DNA of 26,513 nt from Candidatus Neomicrothrix sp. UBA881 (GTDB taxonomy: Bacteria > Actinomycetota > Acidimicrobiia > Acidimicrobiales > MedAcidi-G1). This document shows, piece by piece, positions 1 through 7,993 of this stretch (the first letter of the stretch is position 1; every line of letters starts with the position of its first letter). Below the pieces are notes generated by a model, which saw only the letters and a program-made list of their open reading frames with translations, was not told the DNA's origin and ran no database searches. The DNA is taken from assembly GCA_002294285.1 (NCBI GenBank), contig DBFL01000057.1, forward strand, positions 13,289 through 39,801, written 5' to 3'. The position numbers and the translations under genes were made by a program.

Positions 1-1
1 A

Positions 2-493
2 CCCTCAGATGAGCCTCTGGATTCTCCTCTAAGTCAGCTCACACATCTGATTGATGCATTTAAATCCAGCGACTTTTCATCCCCTGCTTGGTCATGGACG
101 TCTGACAAAACCGTTGGTTTCTTTATTAGACGTATGGCTCATGAAAATACGGTTCATGATTGGGATGCGAAAAACGCTTTGGGAATTGACGGTCAAATTC
201 CAACTCTTTTAGCTCTTGACGGAATTGAGGAAAAACTATTTCTAGTGAGTGAAAGCGGATCGACTCTTCCGAACGCTTCAATTCATCTTCATTGCACTGA
301 CTGTGAAGGTGAATGGATGCTTTCCCCATCCGGCACAGACTTGAAAATAGTCAGAGAGCATGGCAAAGGAGATGCAGCAGTCAGAGGAGAAGCGAAACAA
401 ATTCTTCTTTATCTCTGGGGGCGCAAAATTGAGAACCTCGATTTTTTTGGAGATGAAGCGGTAATAAAAGCTTGGGGTGAGATCGGGCCCTAG
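2..493 (+). CDS. C-terminal part of a mycothiol-dependent maleylpyruvate isomerase family (DinB-fold) protein, 5' end outside window
   Basis: The frame is open from the first bases of the window, so the gene begins upstream and 163 codons are visible. The signature is the stretch around 'FFIRRMAHENTVHDWDA', which matches the R-R-M-A-H-E-x-x-V-H-x-W-D-A motif at the end of the four-helix DinB/MDMPI N-terminal domain. The His residues there usually bind the divalent metal. The remaining ~110 residues form the alpha/beta C-terminal domain of the same family. Members use mycothiol as cofactor for isomerisation or thiol transfer. The true substrate is unknown. An internal ATG at 134 lies inside the conserved motif and is not the start. 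The stop codon at 491-493 directly abuts the stop of the convergent thiolase gene at 494-496, leaving no room for a separate terminator. Confidence 0.85.
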   Translation, partial: PSDEPLDSPLSQLTHLIDAFKSSDFSSPAWSWTSDKTVGFFIRRMAHENTVHDWDAKNALGIDGQIPTLLALDGIEEKLFLVSESGSTLPNASIHLHCTDCEGEWMLSPSGTDLKIVREHGKGDAAVRGEAKQILLYLWGRKIENLDFFGDEAVIKAWGEIGP

Positions 494-1687
494 TCAAGAA
501 ATTTCTGAGCCTACAATGCCCACGAAGGAAACCATCTCACCTGGATAGCCACCCAAGTTGTGCACTAATGCTTGCTTTGCGCTTTCAAGTGAAATTGACC
601 TGTCATTAGGCGCTTCGGATCGTAACTGCAACCATGTCTCATAGAACATCCTTAGTCCGCTTGCACCCACTGGGTGGCCAAAGGCCTTTAATCCTCCGTC
701 AGTATTTACTGGGAGCTCGCCGTCGATGTCGAAAGTTCCGTTGAGCACTTCCTGCCATGCTGTGCCTTTTTCGCAAAAGCCGAGATCTTCCATCAGGATC
801 ATTTCTGTTGGAGTGAAGCAATCATGGACCTCAGCCATGGCTAGTTCTTTTTTCGGATCTTTAATCCCAGCCTGACTGTAAGCATCATGAGCAGCATCGA
901 CGCATTCTGGCAGTGTTGTGAAGTCAAAATCTGGATCCACAAGTCCACTACTGTCTCCGGCCACCAAAGAAAGTGCCTTTACGTAAAGCGGCTTATCAGT
1001 ATATTTAAGTGCATCTTCTGCTCTCACTACTATGGCAGCCGCGGCTCCGTCAGCCACTCCTGCGCAATCCATTACTGAGAGTCGCCCGGCGATAGAAGGC
1101 ATCTCGCAAATCTTTTCAGCTGAAACTTCTCTACGAAATTGTGCTAATTCATTTTTTGCGCCATTGGAATGATTTTTCTCTGCTATGCGTGCGATCACAT
1201 ACCTCAGTTCATCCTCGTCTACTTCATACCGCTTAGCATAAGCAGGAAGAATTAGGCTGAACATCGCCGCTGCAGTTAACGTTCGGTTTGTTCCGTCGGT
1301 AGGCATTGGAAATGCGTTTAATCCTTGATATCCACTGTCCTTTACCTTTTCTGCCCCTAGCGCCATTGCCGAGTCATACGCTCCAGAAGCAACTGCATAA
1401 CAAGCTTGACGCAGTGCCTCAGATCCAGTTGCGCAATAATTCTCAACGCGTGTTACAGGTTTACCTGAAATCCTTAAAGGTGTAGCTAAAGAAATACCTG
1501 ATGCAGCTGATTGTGAGGTTCCAAACCAGAACGCATCAATTGATTCAGCTTCAATACCAGCTGACTTTGTTGTTTCCTCTGCCGCTTCAATGATGAGATC
1601 TTCAAGCGATTTATCCCAATGTTCTCCGAAGCGTGTACAACCCATACCTATGATCGCAACTTGGTCTTTAATCCCATGTGATGCCAT
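494..1687 (-). CDS. Thiolase family protein (SCP-x/acetyl-CoA acetyltransferase type)
   Basis: The 397-residue protein has a complete thiolase fold. The nucleophilic Cys85 lies in 'ENYCATGSEALRQA', the active-site His288 in 'HDCFTPTE' and His338 in 'GHPVGASG'. The second catalytic Cys of classical thiolases is replaced by 'HNLGG' near the C terminus, as is usual in the SCP-x and archaeal acetoacetyl-CoA thiolase branch. Family members condense or cleave 3-ketoacyl-CoA. The ATG at 1685-1687 directly follows the TAG stop of the upstream gene at 1688-1690, and an AAAGGT-type ribosome binding site lies inside that gene, so the two are translationally coupled. The partner is an HMG-CoA-synthase-like/DUF35 fusion, which suggests a physical complex. 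Chain length and direction (thiolysis or condensation) cannot be told from sequence. Confidence 0.9.
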   Translation of the reverse strand: MASHGIKDQVAIIGMGCTRFGEHWDKSLEDLIIEAAEETTKSAGIEAESIDAFWFGTSQSAASGISLATPLRISGKPVTRVENYCATGSEALRQACYAVASGAYDSAMALGAEKVKDSGYQGLNAFPMPTDGTNRTLTAAAMFSLILPAYAKRYEVDEDELRYVIARIAEKNHSNGAKNELAQFRREVSAEKICEMPSIAGRLSVMDCAGVADGAAAAIVVRAEDALKYTDKPLYVKALSLVAGDSSGLVDPDFDFTTLPECVDAAHDAYSQAGIKDPKKELAMAEVHDCFTPTEMILMEDLGFCEKGTAWQEVLNGTFDIDGELPVNTDGGLKAFGHPVGASGLRMFYETWLQLRSEAPNDRSISLESAKQALVHNLGGYPGEMVSFVGIVGSEIS

Positions 1688-3103
1688 CTATGATTTACCT
1701 TTTCTCTTCGTTATCGGTTTAGCTTTCCAGAAATAATTGTGAATTCCATCAGCGGTATATAAACAACGAAACGTCATTTCAACTTGATCGCCTATGTCAA
1801 CCTTTTCAGAATCTGTATCTGTAAGTTCAACGGGTAGTCTTCCACCACCTTTAAAATTAACAACAGCGAAAACCACTGGAGAATTTGGCGAATAAACGAG
1901 GTTGTCAACTGTCATAGTCTCAATCGTTCCTATTGCATTAGCCATAGGTAGTTTTTCCATATCATCCAAATCTCCACCTTTGATACCAATACGGGATGGC
2001 GGCATGTGAATTATTCCCGTTGTATTGTCCTTCGAGCCAACAAAACCCATTTTCCAGTCATTTCTCCTTTTTGCCGCTGATGACGACGGTCTAACAGGTG
2101 GTGGTCGGTTTGGAAGTTGACTATCCAATAACCCGCGCCATGACAAGTACTTGCCGTAAGGGACTGGGTATTGGTCGTCTATTTGATCGGAAATAGAATT
2201 GGAACTTTTTCTGTTTTCAACTTCTTGAGTGGTTCTGAAAAAGAGGATGTCACAACCGTCTGCAAGAACAATTAGTGCAACTGTCTGGTCTGCTTCTGCA
2301 TCATCTAAAAAATTGGCTAAAAGAAGAGACGGATGGGTTGCACCCGTGTTTCCAATTCGCCCAGTCAGATCATCGGGAACTTTGATGTCAAGTAAGGAAA
2401 TTGATTTAGCTACAGAGCGGGAATGCAAACCTGCAACAAGCACTGTATTGACATCTTCTGTTTTCATCCCAACTCTATTTAACGCTTCATTCCAAGCACG
2501 ATCGACTAATGGAACATACACCTGTTCTCCAAAACGTTCTTCCCATACTTGAGAGTATGGTTCTCCCGGGACACGCCACCTGTCAGTAAAATCAGATGTA
2601 ATTGAAACTCCTCCTAGATACTCAGCAAGCAACTTTCCTTGTTCTTCGGTTCCAATCAAAAAAGCTGTTGCAGCATCCCCTCCGGCTGACTCTTCTGTGC
2701 TACCTGATGGACCTGTTCGTAGGTCCGCAGTAACCGCCAAAGTGGAAGAGCCACTTTCTAATGCCACGCTCAAAGCCCCAACGGCTGAACGAGTGGAATT
2801 GCCAAAATCAACCGTTTCCACAAAATCGTCCAATTGGAGCGCAGCATGAATATTTGTTGCATTTGTTTTATCCATGTACGCGGGCATAACGGTTGTGAAG
2901 TAAAGCTTCTTTAGATCTACCTCTGAGTTATGTAAAGCATTTCGAGCTGCTTCAACCCCCATAGTGGTTGTATTTTCATCGTATGATGCGACTGAGCGTG
3001 TGCCCTCTCCAGAGCCTTTACCTGTAAATTCAACTATTGATGAACGCGACAAACATCCTCTTGGTATGTAGGTTCCATACGAAATAATTCCATGGACTTC
3101 CAT
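1688..3103 (-). CDS. HMG-CoA-synthase-like domain fused to a C-terminal DUF35 OB-fold domain
   Basis: The start chosen is ATG at 3101-3103, giving 471 residues, because a GGGGG ribosome binding site lies 7 bases upstream; the TTG two codons earlier is too close to that site. Residues ~1-300 are a thiolase-superfamily HMG-CoA-synthase-like domain ('ASYDENTTTMGVEAARNA' near 39-56). The position of the catalytic Cys in true HMG-CoA synthases holds Asn-Ser (102-103, 'VDFGNSTRSAVGAL'), so normal condensation chemistry is unlikely. Residues ~351-465 are the DUF35 acyl-CoA-binding OB fold ('GGGRLPVELTD', 'GIHNYFWKAKP'). The rubredoxin-like zinc ribbon before it (~351-377) has none of its usual four Cys. 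The gene leads a two-gene operon with the thiolase, so it probably acts as an acyl-CoA-handling or scaffolding partner. The exact reaction is unknown. Confidence 0.85.
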   Translation of the reverse strand: MEVHGIISYGTYIPRGCLSRSSIVEFTGKGSGEGTRSVASYDENTTTMGVEAARNALHNSEVDLKKLYFTTVMPAYMDKTNATNIHAALQLDDFVETVDFGNSTRSAVGALSVALESGSSTLAVTADLRTGPSGSTEESAGGDAATAFLIGTEEQGKLLAEYLGGVSITSDFTDRWRVPGEPYSQVWEERFGEQVYVPLVDRAWNEALNRVGMKTEDVNTVLVAGLHSRSVAKSISLLDIKVPDDLTGRIGNTGATHPSLLLANFLDDAEADQTVALIVLADGCDILFFRTTQEVENRKSSNSISDQIDDQYPVPYGKYLSWRGLLDSQLPNRPPPVRPSSSAAKRRNDWKMGFVGSKDNTTGIIHMPPSRIGIKGGDLDDMEKLPMANAIGTIETMTVDNLVYSPNSPVVFAVVNFKGGGRLPVELTDTDSEKVDIGDQVEMTFRCLYTADGIHNYFWKAKPITKRKGKS

Positions 3104-3132
3104 AGTCAATCCCCCAATTGCTTGTCTTCTGC

Positions 3133-3162
3133 ATTATTAAGAAACAACTTGATTCAATCCAA
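3133..3162 (-). promoter_or_regulatory. Possible promoter for the HMGS-DUF35/thiolase operon
   Basis: Read on the minus strand, TTGGAT (3162-3157) is followed after 18 bases by AATAAT (3138-3133), about 30 bases upstream of the ATG at 3103. The -35 match is poor and the -10 match is good. It sits in the 119-base divergent gap with the CoA-transferase gene; no equally good element was seen facing the CoA-transferase. Confidence 0.25.
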
Positions 3163-3222
3163 TGTACCTTAAGGAAGTATCCTAGGCTTAAATCTTTATT
3201 CTCCCGACATAAGGAGTGCTGG

Positions 3223-4473
3223 ATGGATCTAGGTGAAATATCAAACGAAGAAGCCGGAAAGTACGGTAAGCCACTCGACGGCGTGAGAATTCTTGCTGTT
3301 GAACAAATGCAGGCTTTACCATTTGCAACTCAGTTATTGGCTCGCTTGGGAGCCGAAGTGGTGAAAATAGAGCATCCAACCAAAGGAGAGTCAGCTCGAG
3401 GTGCGGCACCTTCTATGAGTGACCCTTTAGGAAGACCAGTAGGTGCAACTTTTCTCCGTAATAACTTGAACAAAAAGAGTGTGGGAATCGACCTCTCAAC
3501 ATCAGAAGGACAAGAACTTTTTCTTCGATTAGTACCAAAATTCGATGTAGTGGGCGACAATTTCAAACCCGGAACAATGGATAAATTTGGAATTGGTTAT
3601 AAAGCAATAAATGATAAATACCCAGATGTGATAGTCATATCAATTTCGGGTTTTGGGAATTCAGGGAACTCTCCTTATCAAAACTGGCCGGCTTACAACT
3701 CTGTGGCAGAAGCGATGTCTGGACTTTATGATTTCAAAAAACGTGAAGGAGAACCCCCTGTAGTTAACCCCATGGGTGCAGTGGGAGACATCGCAACAAG
3801 TTTATTTGGCGCAATAGGAATACTCGCTGCTCTTCGACACAGAGAGGCCACCGGCGAAGGTCAATATATAGATCTAGCTATGTTTGACTGCATGGCGTCC
3901 TTGGCTGACGTTGCTATAAATTTTGCTTCTATGGGTATCCCGCGTGAGCCCAATCCTGCACCATATGTGATTGCTCCTTTTTCTTGCAGCGATGGCTACT
4001 TGGTTATTCAGTTCGTCAGGGAACATCAATTCGAAAATCTTGCACATTTGATAGGCAAGCCTGGTTGGATTGAAGATTCTCGGTTTAAAGAACGATCGGG
4101 ATGGGGAAAGCATTTGCATTCTGAAATCATTCCCGCCTTGGAAAAATGGGCTAAAAATTTCACGAGGTCTGAAACTTCGAAGCTTCTTGCAGAAGCTAAT
4201 GTCGCTTCAGGCCCAGTTTTGACTCCCGAAGAAGTGATAAACGATCCTCATTTGGATGAGAGAAATATGATCGTTTCCCTACCAAGAACAGATGACGTCG
4301 ATGAACCGATCCTATTGCCTGGAAATCCGATAAAAATGTCAAAAGTTAGTGAAGGACCCGAGACGCGTGTTCCATGGGTAGGCGAACACACAAAACAGGT
4401 TCTTAAGGAAGAGCTTGGCTTGGATCAATCAGAATTAGAAACCCTTCAAGAGGCTGGAATTATAAGCCTCTAA
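3223..4473 (+). CDS. CaiB/BaiF family III CoA-transferase
   Basis: The 416-residue protein starts at ATG 3223, preceded by AAGGAG with a 6-base spacer; the frame is open upstream to 3118, but no earlier start has such a site. The N-terminal 'PLDGVRILAVEQMQALPFA' and 'LARLGAEVVKIEHP' are the family's CoA-binding Rossmann motifs. Asp189 in 'NPMGAVGDIATS' aligns with the catalytic Asp169 of Oxalobacter formyl-CoA transferase, which forms the acyl-aspartyl anhydride. 'TGEGQYIDLAMFD' and the C-terminal 'GPVLTPEEVINDPHL' and 'PWVGEHTKQVL' complete the family pattern. Such enzymes move CoA between carboxylic acids, or act in carnitine, oxalate, bile acid or aromatic acid pathways. Being divergent from the thiolase pair, it may supply or recycle their CoA ester. 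The acid substrate is not identifiable. Confidence 0.92.
   Translation: MDLGEISNEEAGKYGKPLDGVRILAVEQMQALPFATQLLARLGAEVVKIEHPTKGESARGAAPSMSDPLGRPVGATFLRNNLNKKSVGIDLSTSEGQELFLRLVPKFDVVGDNFKPGTMDKFGIGYKAINDKYPDVIVISISGFGNSGNSPYQNWPAYNSVAEAMSGLYDFKKREGEPPVVNPMGAVGDIATSLFGAIGILAALRHREATGEGQYIDLAMFDCMASLADVAINFASMGIPREPNPAPYVIAPFSCSDGYLVIQFVREHQFENLAHLIGKPGWIEDSRFKERSGWGKHLHSEIIPALEKWAKNFTRSETSKLLAEANVASGPVLTPEEVINDPHLDERNMIVSLPRTDDVDEPILLPGNPIKMSKVSEGPETRVPWVGEHTKQVLKEELGLDQSELETLQEAGIISL
4449..4471. terminator. Hairpin between convergent genes, possible bidirectional terminator
   Basis: AGAGGCT (4449-4455) and AGCCTCT (4465-4471) form a perfect 7-base stem with a 9-base loop. It overlaps the last codons of the CoA-transferase and lies 4 bases beyond the stop of the Rieske gene arriving from the other side. 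No clear T tract follows in either direction, so it is not a textbook intrinsic terminator. A hairpin without a U tail is possible in Actinobacteria, and the placement favours a termination role. Confidence 0.4.
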
Positions 4474-4475
4474 AA

Positions 4476-5741
4476 TTACTCCTCTATGTAACTATCCAAC
4501 AACTGGGGAACAGACATCTCTGAAGGGATTCTTTCAACCCCTATTACTCGATCGATCACTTCTTGCATGTTGTAAATTCGTCTCTCTTGATAACACAGAG
4601 GTGTTCCATCATAAGTTGGTGACTCCATTGCTTTCTGCATTGCGTCTAAATTCCAAACATCTTCATCTATCACAACAGCAAACTCAGCTATGCGTTGTTT
4701 CCATGCTTCCGGTGGGTCACCATCTCCCCAGTCGGGCGCATAGTGGTAGATACGTATTTTCGTTTTATCAATTCCAGCGGGGAAAAAGAGCATTATGGGA
4801 AACCCAGTTGCACCTACAGGAGAAATAAAGTTCGGAAAAATGGTAAATGAGTAGCTAGTGCAGTGGACAATGGGATGAACAGTAGGAATATTTTCAAGTC
4901 CCAACGGATCTTCCACCACCTTAAAATCTTTCCAAGATTCCATTCCGAATTTCTCCACCATCTGTTTTGACCGTGGAACTACCATTCTCGAATTTCCATG
5001 CTTTAGAAGTCCCATTGTTCCCCCACGCGAATCAAGGCTGGTCCACCCTCCCCGATCATGTATGAATCTGAAGTGGTAAACCTCTTGAAATGCTTCAATT
5101 GCAACTTTCCAATTGCAATTAACTTCGCGGTGGTCTGTTCCCACTAAACGAAGATTCTCACATTGATACTGGTTCATTTCTTCTGGGATTTTTCCTAAAA
5201 ATTCCATCAAAGGAGACGCGCTGGGATTTATATTGATCCAAATCCATCCACCCCATGTATCACAACTTATTTCCGGTAATCCGCGGTCTTCTTTGCAAAG
5301 ATCCACAAAATCTCTTTCATCTGGCACTGCTAAAAGCTCACCGTTGTCTATTCCATAGGTCCAAGAGTGATACTGGCATTGTAAATGGCGTATTGTGCCT
5401 TCTTTCTCCCTAACAACAGGCGCCCCGCGGTGTCTGCAAGTATTGGAAAAACAACGAATTTTGTTGTCATTACCTCTCAAAACTATTAAAGGAATGCCAG
5501 TCTCGTCGAACAGAAAATAATCTCCTGGTTTAGGTATATCTTCAACTCGCCCCGCTACTAACCAACTGTTATTCCATAAATACTTTTGTTCTAAATCATA
5601 AAAATCTTTACTCGTGTAACGAGCTGAAGGTATATCAGGGAACTGGGGGAAATTTTCTGGTGGACCTTTTCGCTCCAGCTCATATTCCATTTCAGCGACA
5701 AGTCGATCAACTAATTTTTGATCAAGTAAAAATTCACCCAT
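4476..5741 (-). CDS. Rieske non-heme iron oxygenase, large (alpha) subunit
   Basis: The 421-residue protein carries a complete Rieske [2Fe-2S] site (Cys102-x-His104, 17 residues, Cys122-x2-His125). It also has a mononuclear iron site, His223-x4-His228 in 'EVYHFRFIH', with Asp361 in 'DEDVWNLDAMQ' as the likely third ligand. The residue that bridges electrons from the neighbouring Rieske centre, Asp205 in naphthalene dioxygenase, is Glu220 here. Glutamate at this place is known from the carnitine/choline monooxygenase-like branch, so an aliphatic amine or betaine-like substrate is as likely as an aromatic one. No small subunit, ferredoxin or reductase gene is in the window, so the partner is elsewhere. 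The ATG at 5741 has GGGG 8 bases upstream. It follows msrA after an 84-base gap and may be read with it. Confidence 0.92.
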   Translation of the reverse strand: MGEFLLDQKLVDRLVAEMEYELERKGPPENFPQFPDIPSARYTSKDFYDLEQKYLWNNSWLVAGRVEDIPKPGDYFLFDETGIPLIVLRGNDNKIRCFSNTCRHRGAPVVREKEGTIRHLQCQYHSWTYGIDNGELLAVPDERDFVDLCKEDRGLPEISCDTWGGWIWININPSASPLMEFLGKIPEEMNQYQCENLRLVGTDHREVNCNWKVAIEAFQEVYHFRFIHDRGGWTSLDSRGGTMGLLKHGNSRMVVPRSKQMVEKFGMESWKDFKVVEDPLGLENIPTVHPIVHCTSYSFTIFPNFISPVGATGFPIMLFFPAGIDKTKIRIYHYAPDWGDGDPPEAWKQRIAEFAVVIDEDVWNLDAMQKAMESPTYDGTPLCYQERRIYNMQEVIDRVIGVERIPSEMSVPQLLDSYIEE

Positions 5742-5800
5742 TTTCTATCCCCAACAAAAGCCTAATCATAAAGACGCGTAATAAAAAATTCTCTTACAAC

Positions 5801-5825
5801 TGAAAACATCGGCATGTAATTTTCA
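5801..5825 (-). other. Imperfect hairpin just after the msrA stop codon
   Basis: TGAAAA and TTTTCA at the ends, with an inner CAT/ATG stem and a GCCG loop, give a bulged stem directly downstream of the msrA stop (5826-5828) in transcript sense. A short T-rich stretch follows about ten bases later. It could weaken readthrough into the Rieske gene or protect the msrA message end; the support is weak. Confidence 0.25.
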
Positions 5826-6461
5826 TTACCTACTACAGAGGACGCCTGTTCCAGCAATTCCGCAGTACCCATTTGGATTCTTGTACAAATATTGCTGGTG
5901 ATATTCCTCCGCAAAATAAAAATCCTTTTGAGTTTCTACCGTGGTTTTGATCTCGTCAAAACCAGCATTAATTAGAGATTTTTCGTACAACTTGAGATCT
6001 TCTTTAGCCTTAGCTAGATCTTCTTGATCCGACAACCAGATTCCTGATCTGTATTGTGTGCCAATATCATTGCCCTGTCTCATACCCTGAGTTGGGTCGT
6101 GATTCTCCCAGAAGACTCTCAACAATTCTCGTATGTCTACTAGCTCTTTCTGATAGACAACTAATACGACTTCAGCATGACCTGTAAGTCCGGAACAAAC
6201 TTCTTCATAGGTGGGATTGGGTGTGTAGCCACCGCTGTATCCGACTGCTGTAGTCCATACTCCTTCTAGTTCCCAAAAAATTCTCTCTGCTCCCCAGAAA
6301 CAACCCATTCCAACGACGGCTGAACTCATCTCTTCTGGAAAAGGTGGGGTGATCTTATTTCCATTTACTGCATGGACCCCTGTCAAAGTAATCGGAGTTT
6401 CCCTACCAGGTAAAGAATCTTCGGCTGCAGGTATGTTTAAAAGTTTTTGGCTAAAAGACAT
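5826..6461 (-). CDS. msrA: Peptide-methionine (S)-S-oxide reductase MsrA
   Basis: This cytoplasmic repair enzyme reduces methionine-S-sulfoxide in proteins. Cys54 in 'GMGCFWGAE' is the catalytic residue. 'GYSGGYTPNPTYEEVCSG', 'GHAEVV', 'HDPTQ' and 'DIGTQYRSGIW' are the conserved substrate-pocket segments. The C-terminal 'NGYCGIAGTGVLC' supplies the recycling cysteines. At 211 residues it matches the long E. coli-type form, with an N-terminal extension of about 45 residues. The ATG at 6461 is preceded by AGGAG with an 8-base spacer that overlaps the end of the upstream DinB-fold gene, an 11-base gap that implies cotranscription. The neighbouring mycothiol-type and DsbA-fold genes suggest a thiol and oxidative-stress unit. 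Confidence 0.97.
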   Translation of the reverse strand: MSFSQKLLNIPAAEDSLPGRETPITLTGVHAVNGNKITPPFPEEMSSAVVGMGCFWGAERIFWELEGVWTTAVGYSGGYTPNPTYEEVCSGLTGHAEVVLVVYQKELVDIRELLRVFWENHDPTQGMRQGNDIGTQYRSGIWLSDQEDLAKAKEDLKLYEKSLINAGFDEIKTTVETQKDFYFAEEYHQQYLYKNPNGYCGIAGTGVLCSR

Positions 6462-6472
6462 TTTTTATGCTC

Positions 6473-7288
6473 CTACATTGTGTAAGCGAAATTTTCAGCA
6501 ATTTTTCTTGCGACATCAAGATCACCACCTAAAGTGACACGGCCATCATCTAAATAAGCCACTGCGTCTTCACGTCCTCCTGTCAGTGCGGTGAAATCTA
6601 ATGAAGACAATGTCAAAGTGCTAGTTGCTTCCTCTTCAAAAGTTTCCACCAATGACGCTCGCCCATCTTTAACCTCTACTCGAAGCGATCTCTCGACAGG
6701 CCCTGAAAGAACTATCTCGACTCTACTTCCTTCCGGGGCTTCTCCTTTCTTGCCGACTATAAAACCAACAGCGGAAGAAATCTCATCAATCGCAATCTCA
6801 GCTGGCAAACCATCTTCATCCCCGGGGAGACCCAGAGGTTTTCTGCAATCTTGAAGATGCAGCCAAGCATCAAAGATTCTGATTCTCATAAATCTTGAAT
6901 ACGGAGCTTCTCCGACTGGTGTGAATCCAACCGATTCAAAGTCTGTTTCACTCATCTCGGTCAGCACTTGCAATCTCTCAGATGTTATTTCTCTGAATAA
7001 AGCAAGCACCTCACTGCCTTCTTTTTCACGAAAAATCTGGAGTGCTTTTTCGTTTGCCTCTCCTACAGGGTTTTTTATGTGGTCTCCTGAAACCTCTGTC
7101 TGAGGGATCTCTCGACGACTTAACATGTACTCGCCTCCCACGATATGTGCCAAGTTGTCTTTAACTGTCCATCCGGGAAGGCGACTGGGTGTTTCCCACT
7201 GGGTTTCATTCAACTCTGATCCGAAGTGGTTCCATTTTTCCCATATTTGACTGAATCCTTCTATTATCTGTTCTTTGTTCATACTCAT
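6473..7288 (-). CDS. Mycothiol-dependent maleylpyruvate isomerase family protein (DinB-like fold)
   Basis: The 271-residue protein has an N-terminal DinB/MDMPI helical domain. The metal-binding candidates are His48 in 'LPGWTVKDNLAHIVGGE' and the Asp140-x3-His144 helix in 'IFDAWLHLQDCRKPLG'. The C-terminal ~100 residues ('SRVEIVLSGPVERSLRVEV', 'LTLSSLDFTALTGGR', 'VTLGGDLDVARKIAENF') form the SCP2-like domain seen in two-domain members. The family uses mycothiol and a divalent metal for isomerisation, thiol transfer or DNA-damage-related roles; the actual substrate is unknown. ATG 7288 has AGGAG 5 bases upstream; a second in-frame ATG at 7282 is possible. It is 12 bases after the DsbA-fold gene and 11 before msrA. 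This is the second member of the fold in the window. Confidence 0.9.
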   Translation of the reverse strand: MSMNKEQIIEGFSQIWEKWNHFGSELNETQWETPSRLPGWTVKDNLAHIVGGEYMLSRREIPQTEVSGDHIKNPVGEANEKALQIFREKEGSEVLALFREITSERLQVLTEMSETDFESVGFTPVGEAPYSRFMRIRIFDAWLHLQDCRKPLGLPGDEDGLPAEIAIDEISSAVGFIVGKKGEAPEGSRVEIVLSGPVERSLRVEVKDGRASLVETFEEEATSTLTLSSLDFTALTGGREDAVAYLDDGRVTLGGDLDVARKIAENFAYTM

Positions 7289-7300
7289 GCTCGCTCCTCT

Positions 7301-7984
7301 TTACGGTGTTGGGTTGGCCCTAGTCTCCCAATCTCTTGCTTTAACATAGGGATTGAATGTCTCACTTATTTTTTCAAGATCAACTGGCATTTTAGGTCTT
7401 TGCATCTCGTATAGATTTGGAAATTCCAACCAACCAGTTACTAATGACCAGAGCTTTTCTGCCTCTTCACCTGTTGGAGGGTTGATTAAGACAGGGCCGA
7501 AAATACGTTCATTTCCTTCAAAAACAAGTGTTGGAACACCGAACCCGCCTAACGAAGTGACAATTTCGTGATCTCGTTTTACATCGTCATGTGTGGTCAG
7601 GTCTGCAAGTGCTTCGTCAACAACTTTTGGATCCTGATCCATCTCGGTTAGAAGCAACCTTGCTACTTCGGGGTCGTGGGGCTTACGTCCCTCCATATGG
7701 AGAGCTGTTCCTGATTTAAAGTACCAAGCGTCGTTTAAGGCAGGATCAATTCTTTTAAGGAAAGCGCCTATCCTCATCATTGACCATCCGTAGGACCATT
7801 CGCGTTCCCAAGGGTGTTTTTTTCCTTCCGTTCTGTTAATTTCTTCGAGACTAAAAAAACACCAGTCCACTTCGATATCTAGTCTGTCTCGAACTTCACG
7901 CATCCAAATCGATGTCTGGTACGCCCAAGGGCACATCACATCAAAATGAAATGAGACGCTATTTGTGTTTATTTCACTTCCCAT
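7301..7984 (-). CDS. DsbA-fold oxidoreductase resembling the mycothiol-dependent nitroreductase Rv2466c
   Basis: The 227-residue protein is a thioredoxin-superfamily DsbA-fold enzyme with the active site 'FDVMCPWAY' (Cys18-Pro-Trp-Ala21) and the cis-proline loop 'GVPTLVFEG' near 150. The layout 'SFHFDVMCPWAYQTSIWM', then 'VDWCFFSLEEIN', resembles mycobacterial Rv2466c, which reduces nitro compounds and disulfides using mycothiol. Rv2466c has CPWC; here the second Cys is Ala, which leaves a monothiol centre. A monothiol enzyme would depend on an outside thiol such as mycothiol for turnover. It has no signal peptide, so it acts in the cytoplasm. The gene begins 9 bases after the acyl-CoA synthetase stop, with an AAGGGTGG ribosome binding site. 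Confidence 0.87.
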   Translation of the reverse strand: MGSEINTNSVSFHFDVMCPWAYQTSIWMREVRDRLDIEVDWCFFSLEEINRTEGKKHPWEREWSYGWSMMRIGAFLKRIDPALNDAWYFKSGTALHMEGRKPHDPEVARLLLTEMDQDPKVVDEALADLTTHDDVKRDHEIVTSLGGFGVPTLVFEGNERIFGPVLINPPTGEEAEKLWSLVTGWLEFPNLYEMQRPKMPVDLEKISETFNPYVKARDWETRANPTP

Positions 7985-7993
7985 TGGCCACCC

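Noticed and set aside
1688..3103. Reading this gene as the HMG-CoA synthase of a mevalonate pathway
   Set aside because: The catalytic Cys is absent and no other mevalonate genes are present; the fused DUF35 points to an acyl-CoA partner role.
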